Shown in pieces: positions 1 to 14,902 of a DNA stretch of 64,000 nt. The stretch is taken from the NCBI GenBank assembly GCA_037783545.1, contig JBBELK010000461.1:930001-994000 (forward strand), read 5' to 3'. The first letter of the stretch is position 1. Every line of letters begins with the position of its first letter. This DNA comes from Henricia sp. BOLD:AAB3569 (lineage: Eukaryota; Echinodermata; Asteroidea; Spinulosida; Echinasteridae). Under the pieces are notes generated by a model. That model was not told the DNA's origin. It saw nothing but the letters and a program-made list of their open reading frames with translations, and searched no databases. Position numbers and translations under genes: made by a program.

Positions 1-492
1 ACAAGAGCACGACTTGAGTTAACCCACTGGTGGAACATCATCCTGGCATCACACATGCGCATTTACGTGGTCAGTGACCAGTGCGACCGTGCACTGTGGG
101 TTGGTTCCAAATGGTCGACAAGACACGACTAACCATCGTTGACTAGACTGTGTTCAGTTGGAAATAGTGGAACTATGGTCAACTATAGTCGTCAATCGAA
201 CTTGCTCCAAATTAACAAAAAGCCATGTTTGGTTTCTTTATATTCTGGTGAACAGAGGTTCATTTCACAAACATCCCATCTTAGGGGTTCTTAAGTCCTA
301 TTGTAGGACTTAAGCACAGTCAACTTCTATCGCTAAGACCTTTTCCACTAAGTCCTACCTTTGTGAACTGAACCCCAGAAGTCTGCAGAATACAATTTAT
401 TAGACCTCCCCCCCCCCCCCCCAACCCCCTCCCCCGCCTTCTGGGATTAAAGACTACAAAACTGAAAAGCATCAATTGAAAACTGCACTCAC
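1..492 (-). other. CNNM intron 3 (incomplete)
   Basis: Sequence downstream of the donor at 492-491 (rc GTGAGT). It holds a C-run at 406-422 and no further exon that I can support. The next CNNM exon must lie left of the window. Confidence 0.6.
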
Positions 493-3214
<2,722 letters not shown>

Positions 3215-4383
3215 CTTGAAAATGGAAAATTCCGACACGACTGTTCAGTGTTTTTGAGCCGCTGTCACCTAAATAACTTCAGCAAATTTGGAAAAGCAAA
3301 CATACCTACAAGCAACTGATCGATGACATTGAGACACTTATTCCATTCTTTCTCCTATTGTTCATTGTATTCTCTGTATTTTAATGATTAAACGTGTTGT
3401 TTTTCTTGACAAAAATCAGTCAACCAAAAAACTGCGACACGACTTGTCGACAATTTTTGTAAATGTCAATAGGTGGCGCTATACCACATTTGTGGTTATT
3501 CTTTTTAATTTCATAAAATAAAAAAAGTCCAGATTAAATAGACTATGCTGTATATTTAGTTCATCCTGATTCATGGTATCTGGGATTTAGGAATTTATTA
3601 GCTGTTCGTTTTATTTGTTATTTTCCAGTGGTCCCTGGCCTAGCCTTTTCTGTTCCTTGCTCTATGCTCTAAGCGTCTCTAGGTGGGGGGAGGGCGGGGC
3701 AAAACCCTACTTTATCAAAAGAGGGCGCTAGCATTCTGAGACGTACGTGCGCGCCACGCACGGTTTTCCATCATGCGCTGCATGCTTGAGCAATTTTCAT
3801 CACTTCATGACTTCATTCAGTACAGTCGTGACAGTATTACTTGTGCCCTAGGTTGTTTAAATGGTATTTTTTTCGTATACATTGAACAAAGATTTTAAGG
3901 AAATTACCTCCTGGAATCAACACATAATGTAATTTTAAGATATACTTCCCACTTGCACTTTTGTCGCAAATGTTGCTTTTCTGTAGAAAAATCACGTTTT
4001 CTTCTTCAAAAATTGCCTTCAGTTAGTGCACAAAATAACCATTCACGCGCGCGCGCGCGCAGCGCCCTCTGTTGTCGCGCTTAAGCACAGACCGCTCGCC
4101 GCGTCATTTTGTGCATTACTTTATGCAGTAATTTTATCATTTATTTATCTCGGAAATGCAACATTTGCGACGGAAGTGTCAGTGGGAAGTATATCTTAGA
4201 ATTGAATAAGCTATCGATTCCAATATATAAATTTACCCAAATCCGTGTTCAATGTATATGAAAAAAATACCGTTTAAATTTAAGACAAGTTGTTCTGGCA
4301 AATTGTAGCAGTAACAAAATTATACAAAAGTAGAAGCATGATCTCAAGGCTTGCTTTTTTTTGCATGAAATCACATTCACAAA
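3215..4383. promoter_or_regulatory. shared CNNM/ARL3 divergent intergenic region
   Basis: About 1.17 kb lies between the CNNM start codon (minus) and the candidate ARL3 start exon (plus), so the two genes probably share a bidirectional promoter region. No TATA box is convincing. A MITE fills 3863-4271, leaving roughly 650 bp next to CNNM as the likely native promoter. Inferred from gene layout only. Confidence 0.4.
3863..4271. mobile_element. MITE family D, copy 1 (GGTATTTTTTTCGTATAC termini)
   Basis: A 409-bp inverted-repeat element. The left arm begins GGTATTTTTTTCGTATACAT and the right arm ends with its complement (ATGAAAAAAATACC). Further complementary inner segments surround a CG-alternating core (CGCGCGCGCGC near 4047). 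Related copies sit at 23361-23800 and 35862-36266. It has no coding capacity. Confidence 0.8.
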
Positions 4384-6626
4384 ATGGTGAGCGAAATAGA
4401 CCCTGTTTTTAATAACTAACTTTTTAAACAAACTAGGCCTAGGGCCTTTTGTCATTGAAACTGCTTCGTTCGATGAAGATTATCAAATTACATGTATAAC
4501 TATTATTACCGATTACTGTATAACTTGTTCGAAAAACTACCATACATGTTCGCCAGACTCCACGCACTAAGTCTGTGGAGCATGACATATAAAATCCTAG
4601 GCCTGAGGCTAACCTAAGCATGCTAAGTGTTTTCAAAGAAAAACTTGATAATTTCTCATTGCTAAATCATGTTTCCTAACCAAATTTACACTTTCTGGGG
4701 CATTTATCATGTAGGAGGGATTAGTGTCGAATGTGTACGGTATTTATACCAACTTAATTGTTTTCTCCACAAAAAAAAAGAGTCGGGATCACTTTAATTC
4801 AATAATAACGACGTGGTTGGAAAGAGCCAAATTTGTATCAAAATTAGTCAAAGCAACATCATTCTAATGGGTCTCTAAACATACAATTCTGACTGTTAAA
4901 GAATTATATAAAGCATGCACAATTTACTGACTGTGCACATTTTTGTTTCAACATAGTGAATCTCTGTAACTTTTTACAAAGACAAGAGAGCTGAGAGGAC
5001 TTGTTATTTAAAATTAATAGCAAATTCGTTCTTTTGTTTTGCCTCCTGGAATGAGCAGGGCTTTCTGTCCTATTTGAGGTCCAAACTCGGCACCACCCAC
5101 AATCGCAAACTTCGTATTCTGCTGTTGGGTCTGGATAACGCTGGCAAGACAACCCTGCTCAAAGGTCTTGCTAAAGAGGACATCAGTCACACTACGCCGA
5201 CGCTCGGATTCAACATCAAAACCGTCAAGACGCAAGGAGTAGACCTTAATGTGTGGGATATCGGTGGTAAGCTAAAGGGGTATTTTTTCGGTATAAAGCC
5301 TGTTTAAGTGACTAAGAATAATATGTGACATGCTTTAGATTTTGCAATCGTAACTAGAAAACAGGGGTGGATCCAGGCTCATTAAAATACAAACACACAA
5401 TGGAAATGGTAGGGCCCACTTGAAATGGGCCTAAATTTTAAAATGTTTGACTGTTTGGTATTACACAGGTCAGAAAACAATCCGTCCATACTGGTGCCAG
5501 TACTTTGAGAAAACTGACGTGCTCATCTATGTGATTGACAGCGCAGATAGTACACGGTTGGAAGAAACGGGAGAGGTACAGAAATCATTTGTAATTGTTC
5601 GTAACTGTTTTCTATATTGATTAAAGTTCACTTTGTGATTATTTTCAATTTGGGAGAGTATACCTTTTCCTTTTTCCCCTGCAGCAACTTGGCCAGTTAC
5701 TTGATGAAGAGAAGTTATCCGGAGTGCCACTGCTGGTCTTTGCCAACAAGCAAGACTTGATTGGCGCTGCTAAGGCGTCTGACATCGCCGAAGGTTTGAA
5801 CCTACACACCATCAGAGATCGACCATGGCAAATATGTGCCTGCTCTGCCTTGAATGGGGAAGGTGTTGAGGTGTGTATTCTGGCTCAAAGCTGGTCAGTG
5901 TGTAAGAGGTTTCGGGTTCGAATCCTGATAAGGACCATATGATTTTTCTCTCATCTGATACTTATTTCATTTGTGTGGTGATTGGGCACCGTAACTAATA
6001 TTGTTTTCCTATCCAAATATAATATATGCTTCAAACGGGAAAAACAAAATGCAAGTTACACTCTGATCAAAAGATTCAGGAGGTTGAGATATCCAACATG
6101 TTTTATCAATCAGTAACATGTACCAGTGTGATCAACTCTTGTGGCAAGGCTGATTGCACCAGCCTTCTTAAGAGCCACTGAGGCAGGGTGCGCCACTCTG
6201 CCTGAAGTGCCCCTCTGAGCTCTTGCACCATTTTGGGCTGCATAGAAAGGAATTAAGGCGGTGAGGCAAACCCTTAACTGCAGAATTCTCTCAAAAACAG
6301 AAAATGTCACATTTCACTGTGGGAATCACTTTGTGCAAACTGGTCCTCTTGGACCTGGAGGAAATCACTGAAGCCGAGCGAACAGTCTTGAAAATGATTC
6401 CAAAGTGATTGGTTGATCAGCGTCTTGTTATCCACAAGTTAACTGCATTCAACAAACTTCTTTTCTATTTTTTCCAAATTAACCTTGTTATACCATTTTT
6501 GTTGGATATCTAATCTTTATTTTATTTTACACACATCTATGTTGTCAAGTTAATCTTTATTTTTAATTTTTGTTAATATGACAGGTTGGCATGGATTGGA
6601 TTGTGCAGAATGTCAAGTCCAGGTAG
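4384..6626 (+). CDS. ARL3: ARL3, ADP-ribosylation factor-like GTPase 3
   Basis: Small Arf-family GTPase that in other animals releases lipidated cargo from UNC119/PDE6D carriers in cilia. Coding exons: tentative 4384-4386 (ATG followed by donor GTGAGC), then 5059-5266, 5469-5575, 5685-5870 and 6585-6626. With the ATG exon the product is 181 aa, close to human ARL3 (182). Seen: P-loop GLDNAGKTT at residues 25-33, switch I TPTLGFN, WDIGGQ, NKQD, and C-terminal [25 protein letters not shown] and the [18 protein letters not shown] segment favour ARL3 over ARL2. Exon 2 begins directly with GGC (Gly2), so the initiator Met must be on a separate upstream exon. AAAATG|GTGAGC at 4384 fits exactly but is only a sequence-based proposal. 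The AGG-TAG end could in principle hide a donor (AGGTAGCA). Confidence 0.92.
5886..5955 (+). repeat. tRNA-like SINE head fragment in ARL3 intron 4
   Basis: B-box-like GGGTTCGAATCCTGATAAGG is followed by ATGATTTTTCTCTCATC. The same B box plus tail recurs at 22535-22625. A short degenerate fragment, not a functional tRNA. Confidence 0.45.
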
Positions 6627-6649
6627 CAGCCATCTACATTAGACGATCG

Positions 6650-7110
6650 ACGTCATTAAGTGAACTTGCCATAACTCCATTCCTGCTTCATGTGCAGCCA
6701 GATCAAGAATGCCAGATTCGGAATGCCAGATCCAGACATCGTCATTGAGTGAAACTGCAGCAATATTGACATGTCAGATTGTGATAGAATGTCTGATCTG
6801 GAATGTCTGATCTGGAATGCTAGATCCGGAATGACACATCTGGAATGCCATATCCAGATAGCAGTCATCTTCATTAGACATCGCCATTGAGTGAAACTAC
6901 AGAGGCTACCACCCCTGCTTCATGTGCAGCAATATTGACATGTGAGATCCTAAAAGAAAGTCTAATCCGGAATGCCAGATCCGGAATGTTATATCCGAAT
7001 CTGGAAGATCCGGAGTGTCAGATCCAGATAGCAGCCATCTTCATCAGACATTGTCATTGAGTGAACTGACCATCCCTGCTTGATGTGCAGCAATATTGAG
7101 TATTGACATG
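6650..7110. repeat. degenerate tandem repeats in the ARL3 3' UTR region
   Basis: Repeated modules of a CATTGAGTGAA core plus CTGCTTCATGTGCAGC and AATATTGACATG alternate with runs of GAATGCCAGATCCGGAATG-like decamers. About three to four imperfect copies start right after the ARL3 stop codon. They may be transcribed in the 3' UTR. Confidence 0.65.
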
Positions 7111-7255
7111 CCATGACAACGAGGCTAGATTCACCCTGCATCAAGTACCATTTGGTGTCAGTAGTCGGCTGCGTCACTTTCCATTAAAGTGCGTACAATT
7201 TTCAAGTGCCGCAGCCATCAGTTAGACTGGTTTATTGCAATGGGCTAAACCAGTG

Positions 7256-7395
7256 ACTAAGGCTGTATCCGAATTAGTGGCTTTGGCTGTGGCTATGCTG
7301 TTGCTATGGGCGGACAATGACAGTCATTAGAAACAGCATAGCAATAGCCACAGCCACAGCCACAGCCACAGCCACTAATTCAGATCCAGCCTAAG
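7256..7395. mobile_element. hairpin MITE (AGGCTGTATCCGAATTAGTGG arms)
   Basis: Arms of about 60 bp are inverted: a left arm with GAATTAGTGGCTTTGGCTG and a right arm with the complement, where a GCCACA hexamer has expanded in tandem. The spacer is short. It is a folded-back non-autonomous element. Confidence 0.7.
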
Positions 7396-7698
7396 TTAAG
7401 ACCGGCTAAATTGGATAGCCGGCTAAATGACTGGAATTAGACCGGTGGCTAAGATAATTTTTATGTAGTTCGCCCCAGTGCCAGTTTAACAGTGAAATTT
7501 TTGCCTGATTGTACATTTAGTTGTGGCCTTATGGTATAGCAGTACTGTAATGTTTATATTGTGAGTTAGAACAACGATCTGGTGGTGCCTTATAATGTAC
7601 ATGATGTTGAAATTTGACTGTCTATGGTTCATCTTTGTGTCAGTTTTACGTCACTCTTTCAGCTGAAATTTGGCATTTACATGTAGACAATAGACTTT

Positions 7699-7848
7699 TT
7701 GGGGGTTTTCCGCACACAATACATGTCAAAGGTCAGGTTCTCGATCCTATCGCTTATTGCGAAACGCCATCTAGCGAAAGTATAGAATCGGGAACCAATA
7801 TGTCAAAGGTCCGGTGTACCAATTCCATTGTGCGCGGAAAACCCCCAA
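7699..7848. mobile_element. hairpin repeat (GGGGGTTTTCCGC termini)
   Basis: TGGGGGTTTTCCGCACACAA at the left is mirrored by TTGTGCGCGGAAAACCCCCA at the right. TGTCAAAGGTC occurs once in each half in direct orientation. About 150 bp, with no ORF of note. Confidence 0.65.
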
Positions 7849-8328
7849 CAAGTATGTATTGTTACTTGTTAATGTGTGCTTATTCTGCTTTTAATTACTA
7901 AAATTATTTTAATATTGTTTTCCAAAAATCTTTAAAATAGATTTGTTTATTTTGTGTGTTGAACAAGTACATGTGTATGTAAATAGCAAATATGACATAC
8001 ATTTTACAGGGGTAGATGTTAATTTTTTTTTAAGGATACATATTAAGTGTGCTTATTCTGTTTTTAATTACTGAAAATTGTACAGTGTATTTTACTATAG
8101 TTTCTTATAAAGATTTAGTCTGGAATACATTCATTTTATGTGTTGAACTTGAGAAAAACTGAAGTAAACTTTGCCCAATTTTACAAAGTGCTGGGAAAGG
8201 CTAAAATGTTCTGTCAAATTTTCTGGAAAAATGCACTGTGAGTGGATATCAATGACATTGTTCTCATATGATCTGTATCAGGGTTGTAGTCGAGTCCATC
8301 AGAAGTCTGTGACAAGTCTCTCACAAGT

Positions 8329-8476
8329 ATAGACCGTATCGAATAGCCACCATTTCGTTGGCCAGTTTCTTTGTTCCTTGAGGACATGCATCGTTGCACA
8401 TATTGTGCTTCCATTGTTGAACGGCTTAAGTAACAAAAGGTGCCCCATGGAATGGTGAATATTCGATACGGTCTAT
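8329..8476. mobile_element. hairpin MITE (ATAGACCGTATCGAATA termini)
   Basis: ATAGACCGTATCGAATAGCC at the left and its near complement ending ATTCGATACGGTCTAT at the right. It is embedded in a region of repeated ACAAGTC/GACTTGTG words (8270-8640). Confidence 0.7.
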
Positions 8477-10111
8477 TTCACAAGTCCAGTTACAAGAAGC
8501 AAAGGATGAACACACCAAATAATGCCTTTGTTGGAGTTCATTTGAATAGCTTGTGACTTGAATTAAGACCCAGGGACTTGTGGTGGATTTGTGAAGGCTT
8601 GTGAGGATTTGTGATGGACTCTTGATCTGTATCAAATCTAGCTGTGGCATCCATTATTTCAAAATAGTGCTGACTCTGCACTTTTTAAATGATGGCGGCC
8701 GCTGTCACTTTATAGGGCCACTTTTGTTTATAAAAATATATATTAGACTGCTATATCAGTCTTATTTTTATTACAGGTTTTTGTTAAATGTTTGTGACGA
8801 TTTTCTCAATTTGTATGAAGACTCTTTGCCTTTTGCAGACAATATTATACTGGTTAAAATGCATATAATACGTATTCAGTACTTTGTTCACTTATTACTG
8901 AGGCCTTTTAAAATCTGGAATTATCACAAATCAAAATAAATGTTCAACTAGTGCTTTAACAGAGTTCTGCTTTTTGTCGTTTATGTCCACTGCATTCTTT
9001 GTCTCTCTTAAATAAAACATTTAAACATTTATTTTTGTAATATTTTAGATTTATAAGGAAGTTTACCGCGAGACAATTTATGGCAAAGTGCATTGCCCAA
9101 GGGCACATGCTCCAGTGTTCCTCTAACCCAACCCATATATCCATTATGCCCCGCCCACACAGAAATGCTCCATTAAGCAACTTTAAAGTGCGCACAATCA
9201 TTAAATTGTTTGGCTCGATCACCAAAAAGCCACAAATCAAATCAAAATTTTGGCAATTGGCATATCTTCACTTCAATCAGTAAATGTACTCCTAGTCCTA
9301 GAATCGGATCGCCCCGATTCTAAGGAGTAAACGCTTCTGGATTCATCTTTTAAAAGAAAACTGTAGGAGTTCCTCTCGATTATGAGCAAAACCTGTCTCA
9401 GTCACGAGAAACAAGTACAGGCGAAAACTCGGGGTACCTGCACCCCCTCTCGCCGCCGCCCGCGATTTTTTTTTCCGTACCACATATTCGCTATGGGGCT
9501 TCATCGATTGGTGCATTGTAAATGAATATTCATATTTTCTATATAGCGCCTCCAAGAGTTATTAAATAAAAGGATATAAGTCTAGTGGTTAAGACGTAGT
9601 GCTATCAATCGAGAGATGGCAGGATCGAATCTCCTCAGAGTCGTATTAATTTTTTTTACTATTAATTGAAGAAAGAGTGTGGTATGGTGTGGGGTTATGT
9701 TGAGGTAGTTATCGACAAAACACATCAGTATGCAACATATGCATAGGGGTTAAACCAATCAGAAGCAATGTTCGCTAAACAGTGGTACGGAAAAAAATAT
9801 CGCCCCCCGCCCCTTGTTCTCTTTTGGTCTGTTCTCCGACTCGCAGGATAGGAAAGTGTGGTGTACGGTGTGGCGGAAACCAGACTACCATCATTTTGCG
9901 TTTATTTTTAAAACTGCGGACACAAGGAGAAAAAGCGAGTGGAATTTCCACCTGTTGAAGGGGTTTGGTAAGATTAGTTATTTACTCATTCGGAATCTTT
10001 CGATGTCAGAAACTTGTCTAACTGATTAACGTACTTATTATTATGCTTTTTGATTGTGAAATTCATTGCCCAGACCCAACGTTATTCATTCGGAGTCACG
10101 TGGGATGTCAG

Positions 10112-10439
10112 TCAAGTCGACCGAATACCAACTCGACTCGTACCAACTCGACCGGGAAAAAAATCGATCGTCAACCAACTCGACCGCGTACCAACTCGAC
10201 CGCAAACCAACTCGACCATACAAATGCAAAACAGGAGACGCCGTGTCGCGTCGCTGGATTCGGCCGTTGAAATGTCGGCTCGCTCGCGTTTCACATGTTT
10301 GTTGTTCCGAATACACGTTCTGTTTTCCTGACGCTGCCTGTTTCCGTGTCCATTTATTTCACAAACCCAACAATGGGCAAACAGTAGAGCCTAGAGGCGC
10401 ACGGTCGAGTTGGTACGCGGTCGAGTTGGTACGCGGTTA
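10112..10439. mobile_element. inverted array of ACCAACTCGACCG motifs
   Basis: The left part (10112-10220) carries several direct copies of TACCAACTCGACCG. The right end (10402-10439) carries two inverted copies of CGGTCGAGTTGGTACG. The arrangement looks like a foldback element with subterminal repeats. Edges are approximate. Confidence 0.6.
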
Positions 10440-10799
10440 GCTAAGATAATCTCAGCTCTTTTTTTATCATTTTTCATTGGGATGTGGTCTTTTCACGTGT
10501 AGAGCTGAGAGAAGTTATGAACATGAACCCGCCATCGCAAAAACAGGACAAAACAAATGTGTCATTTTCTCACCGTGACACACTAATTCCCCCTAAAACT
10601 CACCCAAATCTTGCCAGGCATAACCACTAAGCAGGTCCTTGAGGGAAATAACCAGCCACGATGATTATTTTGCCAACAATTCCAGCAAAACAAACCGGTA
10701 TGCTCACAGCCTAGCCGTTTTTGTCTTGTTCAAAAACAACCAAGTGTCTAGTCTGTGTACAAAGGAATACCAATGCGCATTGGTTACCAGACTTGACCT

Positions 10800-10923
10800 T
10801 AACGTCTGGACGTGAACAACATGGCGTCGATAACCGTGAAAGGGTTTATTGACCAGCTATGACCTTGGTCAGAATTTGTACAAGTGTATCATTTATTGTG
10901 GATGTTCTCCTTTGTCCTTTCAG
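10800..10923 (+). promoter_or_regulatory. probable BUB3 5' UTR / promoter-proximal region
   Basis: An ATG at 10820 opens a 13-codon upstream ORF (MASITVKGFIDQL, then stop). A pyrimidine tract ending TTTCAG at 10923 could be the acceptor of a 5' UTR intron. The exact transcription start cannot be seen. Confidence 0.3.
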
Positions 10924-10961
10924 ATCAATCTTTGTCACTACATTGTTCCTGCGATAACACC

Positions 10962-13900
10962 ATGCCTGAGGTATCCAATGAATTCAAACTGACCCAGTGT
11001 GCCAGTGACGGTATCTCGTCTGTCAAGTTTGGCCCCAACACGTCACAATTCCTTCTGGTGTCATCGTGGGATGAGACGGTACGGCTGTACGACATTGAAG
11101 CTAACGTCATGCGCACCAAGTACAATCACACAAAAGCAGTTCTGGATTGCTGCTTTTATGTACGTCATTAATTTTGTTTTCTATTGTAAACATTTGTGTA
11201 TAAGACGCACCCTTTTCACCGTGCCAAAAAGTCAAAAGTTGAGGGCGTGACTTATACAGGGATTTCTGTAAACTTATACTTGTGTATATGGCGCACTTTC
11301 CCCCACTGCAGGGGTCGAAATTAGCACTAGTCCTGTTGTCCGAGACCAGCACAAAATCAGAAGGACCACTAGATCTGTAAAATGCACTGGTCCGATGAAC
11401 CAGTGAAAATATTTCATGACTCATGGAAACATTGTTTGATGCCTAATCCACAGTAAACATTTCTTTCTCAATGCAAAGAAATCCTGGTTACCACAAACGA
11501 TTACTGATCGCTTTTAGACATTTTCAGACAACTACATTTCTTTCTCTGATCTCTCCAGATTATCCTAATACTAGTGTTGGATCAAAAAGCAATCCCATCC
11601 ATCCTGCACTCAATGACCTTAAACCAGAAAATGTTGCAGTATCTCGGTGCCATTTTGAAAAGCAGTTTGGAAATACAAAATGCATATCGTGAAGTTGCGC
11701 CCTCCATATATTGCAACTTGTGAATCTACTTAATGTAACTAACACAGTCCTGCCTTCGCACGAGCCATGGTATGTGGATAACTTAATTTTAACCCATACT
11801 TTTTTGTCAAATTTCTTCAAATAAATTTTAATTTGTTATTTTTTAAAAACTTCATTGACACATCACAGGATCAAACCCACACATACAGCGGCGGTCTGGA
11901 CCACACATTGAAGACATTTGATGTCAATACAAATACAGGTATGACGATCTGGGTTTATTACCATGCACGGACGCCCAGGAGTTGCCTTTTTATGATCTAT
12001 AAACCGTGTCAAAATGTTTGTTCGACGATCAAACACACAATTAAGAGGGAAAAATGTCATGATTTTACCAAGATGTCATGATTTTACGGTGGGTGTCCGT
12101 GCATTACCATAATATACAAAAAAATGAATGTTTATGAGTGCTGTACATGTAGTACCAATAATTTCATGTAGAGACAGATTTAATGTTCTATTCAACGAGG
12201 TTAGTGGCATGGAACCAGTAATAGATTATTTTTTAACATTTTGATAATTACCAGAGAGCATAGTGGGTTGCCATGAGGCACCAGTGAGATGTGTGGAATA
12301 TTGCCAAGACGTTAACGTTATTGTGACGGGCAGCTGGGATCAAACGGTTAAACTATGGGATCCACGCATGCAGTGCAATGCAGGCTCATTCTCACAGCCT
12401 GACAAGGTGGGTTTAGTTTTTTAATAATTATTTATGGGATACTTGATGAAACTTCTAAAATTAATAAGTATCTTCCACCTACACATTAAGATACATAGGT
12501 GGGTGGCGCCATTGGCAGTTGACGGCCAGAGACACCGGGTAATCCCCTTACTCATTGGCCAAATGACAGTTGAAATCGTCTTAGACCAAATGGTCTGGTT
12601 GGCCAGTTGAAATAAAACAGACCCATGGTATAACTCAAACATCTTGGCCTGCTAAAAAGATACGCATTAGGTACGGTATTATCGTACAGTGCAGAGAGAC
12701 CTCGTTTATTCACTCGCATGTGGTTATTGCAAACATTAAAGGTGGACTGACTGTGAATTACAATTTGCTATGCAGCAAAACAAATGCAAGTTTGAGAATT
12801 TCTTTTGTAATTAAGTTGACATCAAAATATTCATGTAACAGCTTCATTATGCATGACTGCATGAAGCTTCGGTGTGCTGAAAATTCCTACTCTTAGATTG
12901 GCTGCTAAATAAAACACGGATACAATTTTGCATTTTCTTTGCTCATATAATCACACCAGAAATTTGAACCAGGCCACTTCAAATGCCGACTGGCCAGTAT
13001 AGACTTAAACCAACTAGCCCTGTTGGCCAGTTTATAAAAGAGTGATCTAGGATCACCCAAGTGTGTCACACAACACACATGGACGAACAGTTCTTCTGTT
13101 ACCTCAAAACACTTTAATTTCCTGACACCATTTACCCAAGAAACCTTTGTCTTGTATCGTTAGGTGTACACCATGGCAGTGTGTGGCGAGAAGCTTATCG
13201 TAGGAACAGCTGGTCGCAAGGTCTTGGTCTGGGACCTGCGCAACATGGGTTACGTCCAGCAACGACGGGATTCCAGCCTGAAGTACCAGACTCGTTGTAT
13301 TCGGTCATTCCCCAGTAAACAAGGCTATGTGTTAAGCAGTATTGAAGGCCGAGTGGCCGTGGAGTACTTAGATCCTAGCCCGGAAGTTCAGAAAAAGAAA
13401 TATGCATTCAAGTGCCACAGACTCAAGGTATGGGTTGTATGATAATTTAACAAATATACTGTCATATGTGACTCATTCTGGAGTAAGGGAGGGTTCACAC
13501 TGCACTATTTTCGTCCGTCAGACATGCGTAAAATTTACGTACGTCAGTTCCAGTCCGATGTTTCAATGTGAATCGCGTCACAAGGATCAGCTTCATTTAC
13601 GTACGTCGAGTAGAAAAATCAACATATCCGAACGTTTCATACGTCAAATTGACGGATGACGGAAGAGTTGGGCCATGGTGTACTTTTCATCTGTCGTGTT
13701 TGTTGTACGTACAATAGCGTGATCAAAATATATTCACCACAGGATGATTTTTTATAGCAGTTCGTTGGAAAAAAAAAAGCCTGTGGTGGATGATTTTTGT
13801 TTTCGAATGTGTGGCTGAACCAACCTAAATAGGACGGTGGCTTTGCACAATTTCTTGAAAGCATGGACACGGTTTTTCATCGTTTCTCGGAACGTGCCGG

Positions 13901-14805
13901 AGGTACTAAGCTGACTTAAACACCGGTTACTTTTTATCATACACATCCTCAATCACACATGGAAATAACGCCGTTTGTAAAATAATTCTCCTTTAGGTGG
14001 ATGGGATAGAGCACATCTACCCTGTCATTGCCATTGCCTTCCACAATCTCCACAACACATTCGCCACAGGAGGCTCGGACGGGTTCGTCAACATCTGGGA
14101 CGGGTTTAACAAGAAACGACTGTGCCAATTTCACCGATATCCGACGACCATTTCATCTCTGGCTTTCAGGTGAGTCGGCCGACAAACTGTAGAAACTTTC
14201 AGCTGTAGTATTTGTATAGTTAAAGAAGGTTTCACAATACACAAATATGGATAGATTCGTCAGGTTTCTGCGGTCATGTGACATCATACGCGACTCGCTA
14301 TCTGCTACGTGTTTGCACGGCACGGATATCAAGCTTGCTATGTGTAAGCACTAAACACAGTTAAATGTCTCATTTCTAGTTTTTGTCCTCAATTTTTGTT
14401 GCCTTTACATAGACAGGTTGAAAAGAATGTCCACAAACTGTTTAGTGCGTCAAAGCTTGGATTGAAAGTAAAATTAGTACCAAAGCCGTGTTGTGCCGGG
14501 TAGTTTTTCGGCGAAACCACAAAAGTGCCACTAAAGGTTACAAAAAGTTATCTCTTCAGAACAACTGAAACTTATTTCTTTTATTTTGAGACCAGACATA
14601 GGTATTTTCTGGAAAATATGGTCTGTGTTGCCGTGGAAAGACAGAGTAGTGTATTCCAAATGTCTTGTATTTGGTTTCCCTTAGCAATGACGGGTCTGTA
14701 CTAGCCATTGCATCCTCCTACATGTATGAGGAAGGAGAGAAGGAACATCCTGAAGATGCTATCTACATCCGACGAGTCACGGACCAAGAAACCAAGCCCA
14801 AATGA
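10962..14805 (+). CDS. BUB3: BUB3 mitotic checkpoint WD40 protein
   Basis: A WD40 beta-propeller that binds GLEBS motifs of BUB1/BUBR1 at kinetochores and serves the spindle assembly checkpoint. Six coding exons: 10962-11159, 11869-11938, 12255-12406, 13164-13427, 13997-14169 and 14685-14805. They sum to 978 nt and 325 aa (human 328), and phases close throughout. Seen: [10 protein letters not shown] start, [12 protein letters not shown], the [13 protein letters not shown] repeat, [59 protein letters not shown] and terminal DQETKPK. A TTTCAG acceptor at 10918-10923 suggests a 5' UTR intron just upstream. It converges with YKT6. The identification is essentially certain. Confidence 0.97.
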
Positions 14806-14896
14806 GGATGGGTCAAAGGTTATTGGGGAACATTACGCATAGACATACACATGATCCGTTACTGGTGCTGAATTCCTGAAAAAACTGCCACAGTGT

Positions 14897-14902
14897 AATA
14901 AA
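14897..14902 (+). terminator. candidate BUB3 polyadenylation signal
   Basis: AATAAA lies 92 nt after the BUB3 stop codon. Another AATAAA is near 15529, so alternative 3' ends are possible. Confidence 0.45.

Larger units (their letters stand above)
6627..10830. other. ARL3-BUB3 interval, non-coding
   Basis: About 4.2 kb with no supported exon on either strand. It contains the ARL3 3' tandem repeats, three hairpin MITEs (7256, 7699, 8329), a tRNA-like fragment near 9575-9650 (AGTGGTTAAGACGTAG and GATCGAATCTCC) and the ACCAACTCGACCG inverted array at 10112-10439. Short open frames here follow repeats and show no family resemblance. Confidence 0.55.

Noticed and set aside
4021..4075. CG-alternating run as possible CpG island promoter of ARL3
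   Set aside because: The CGCGCG run is the core of MITE family D and recurs in copies away from any gene start.
10066..10440. 124-aa plus-strand frame and its antisense partner
   Set aside because: Both are created by direct and inverted copies of ACCAACTCGACCG; no family resemblance.
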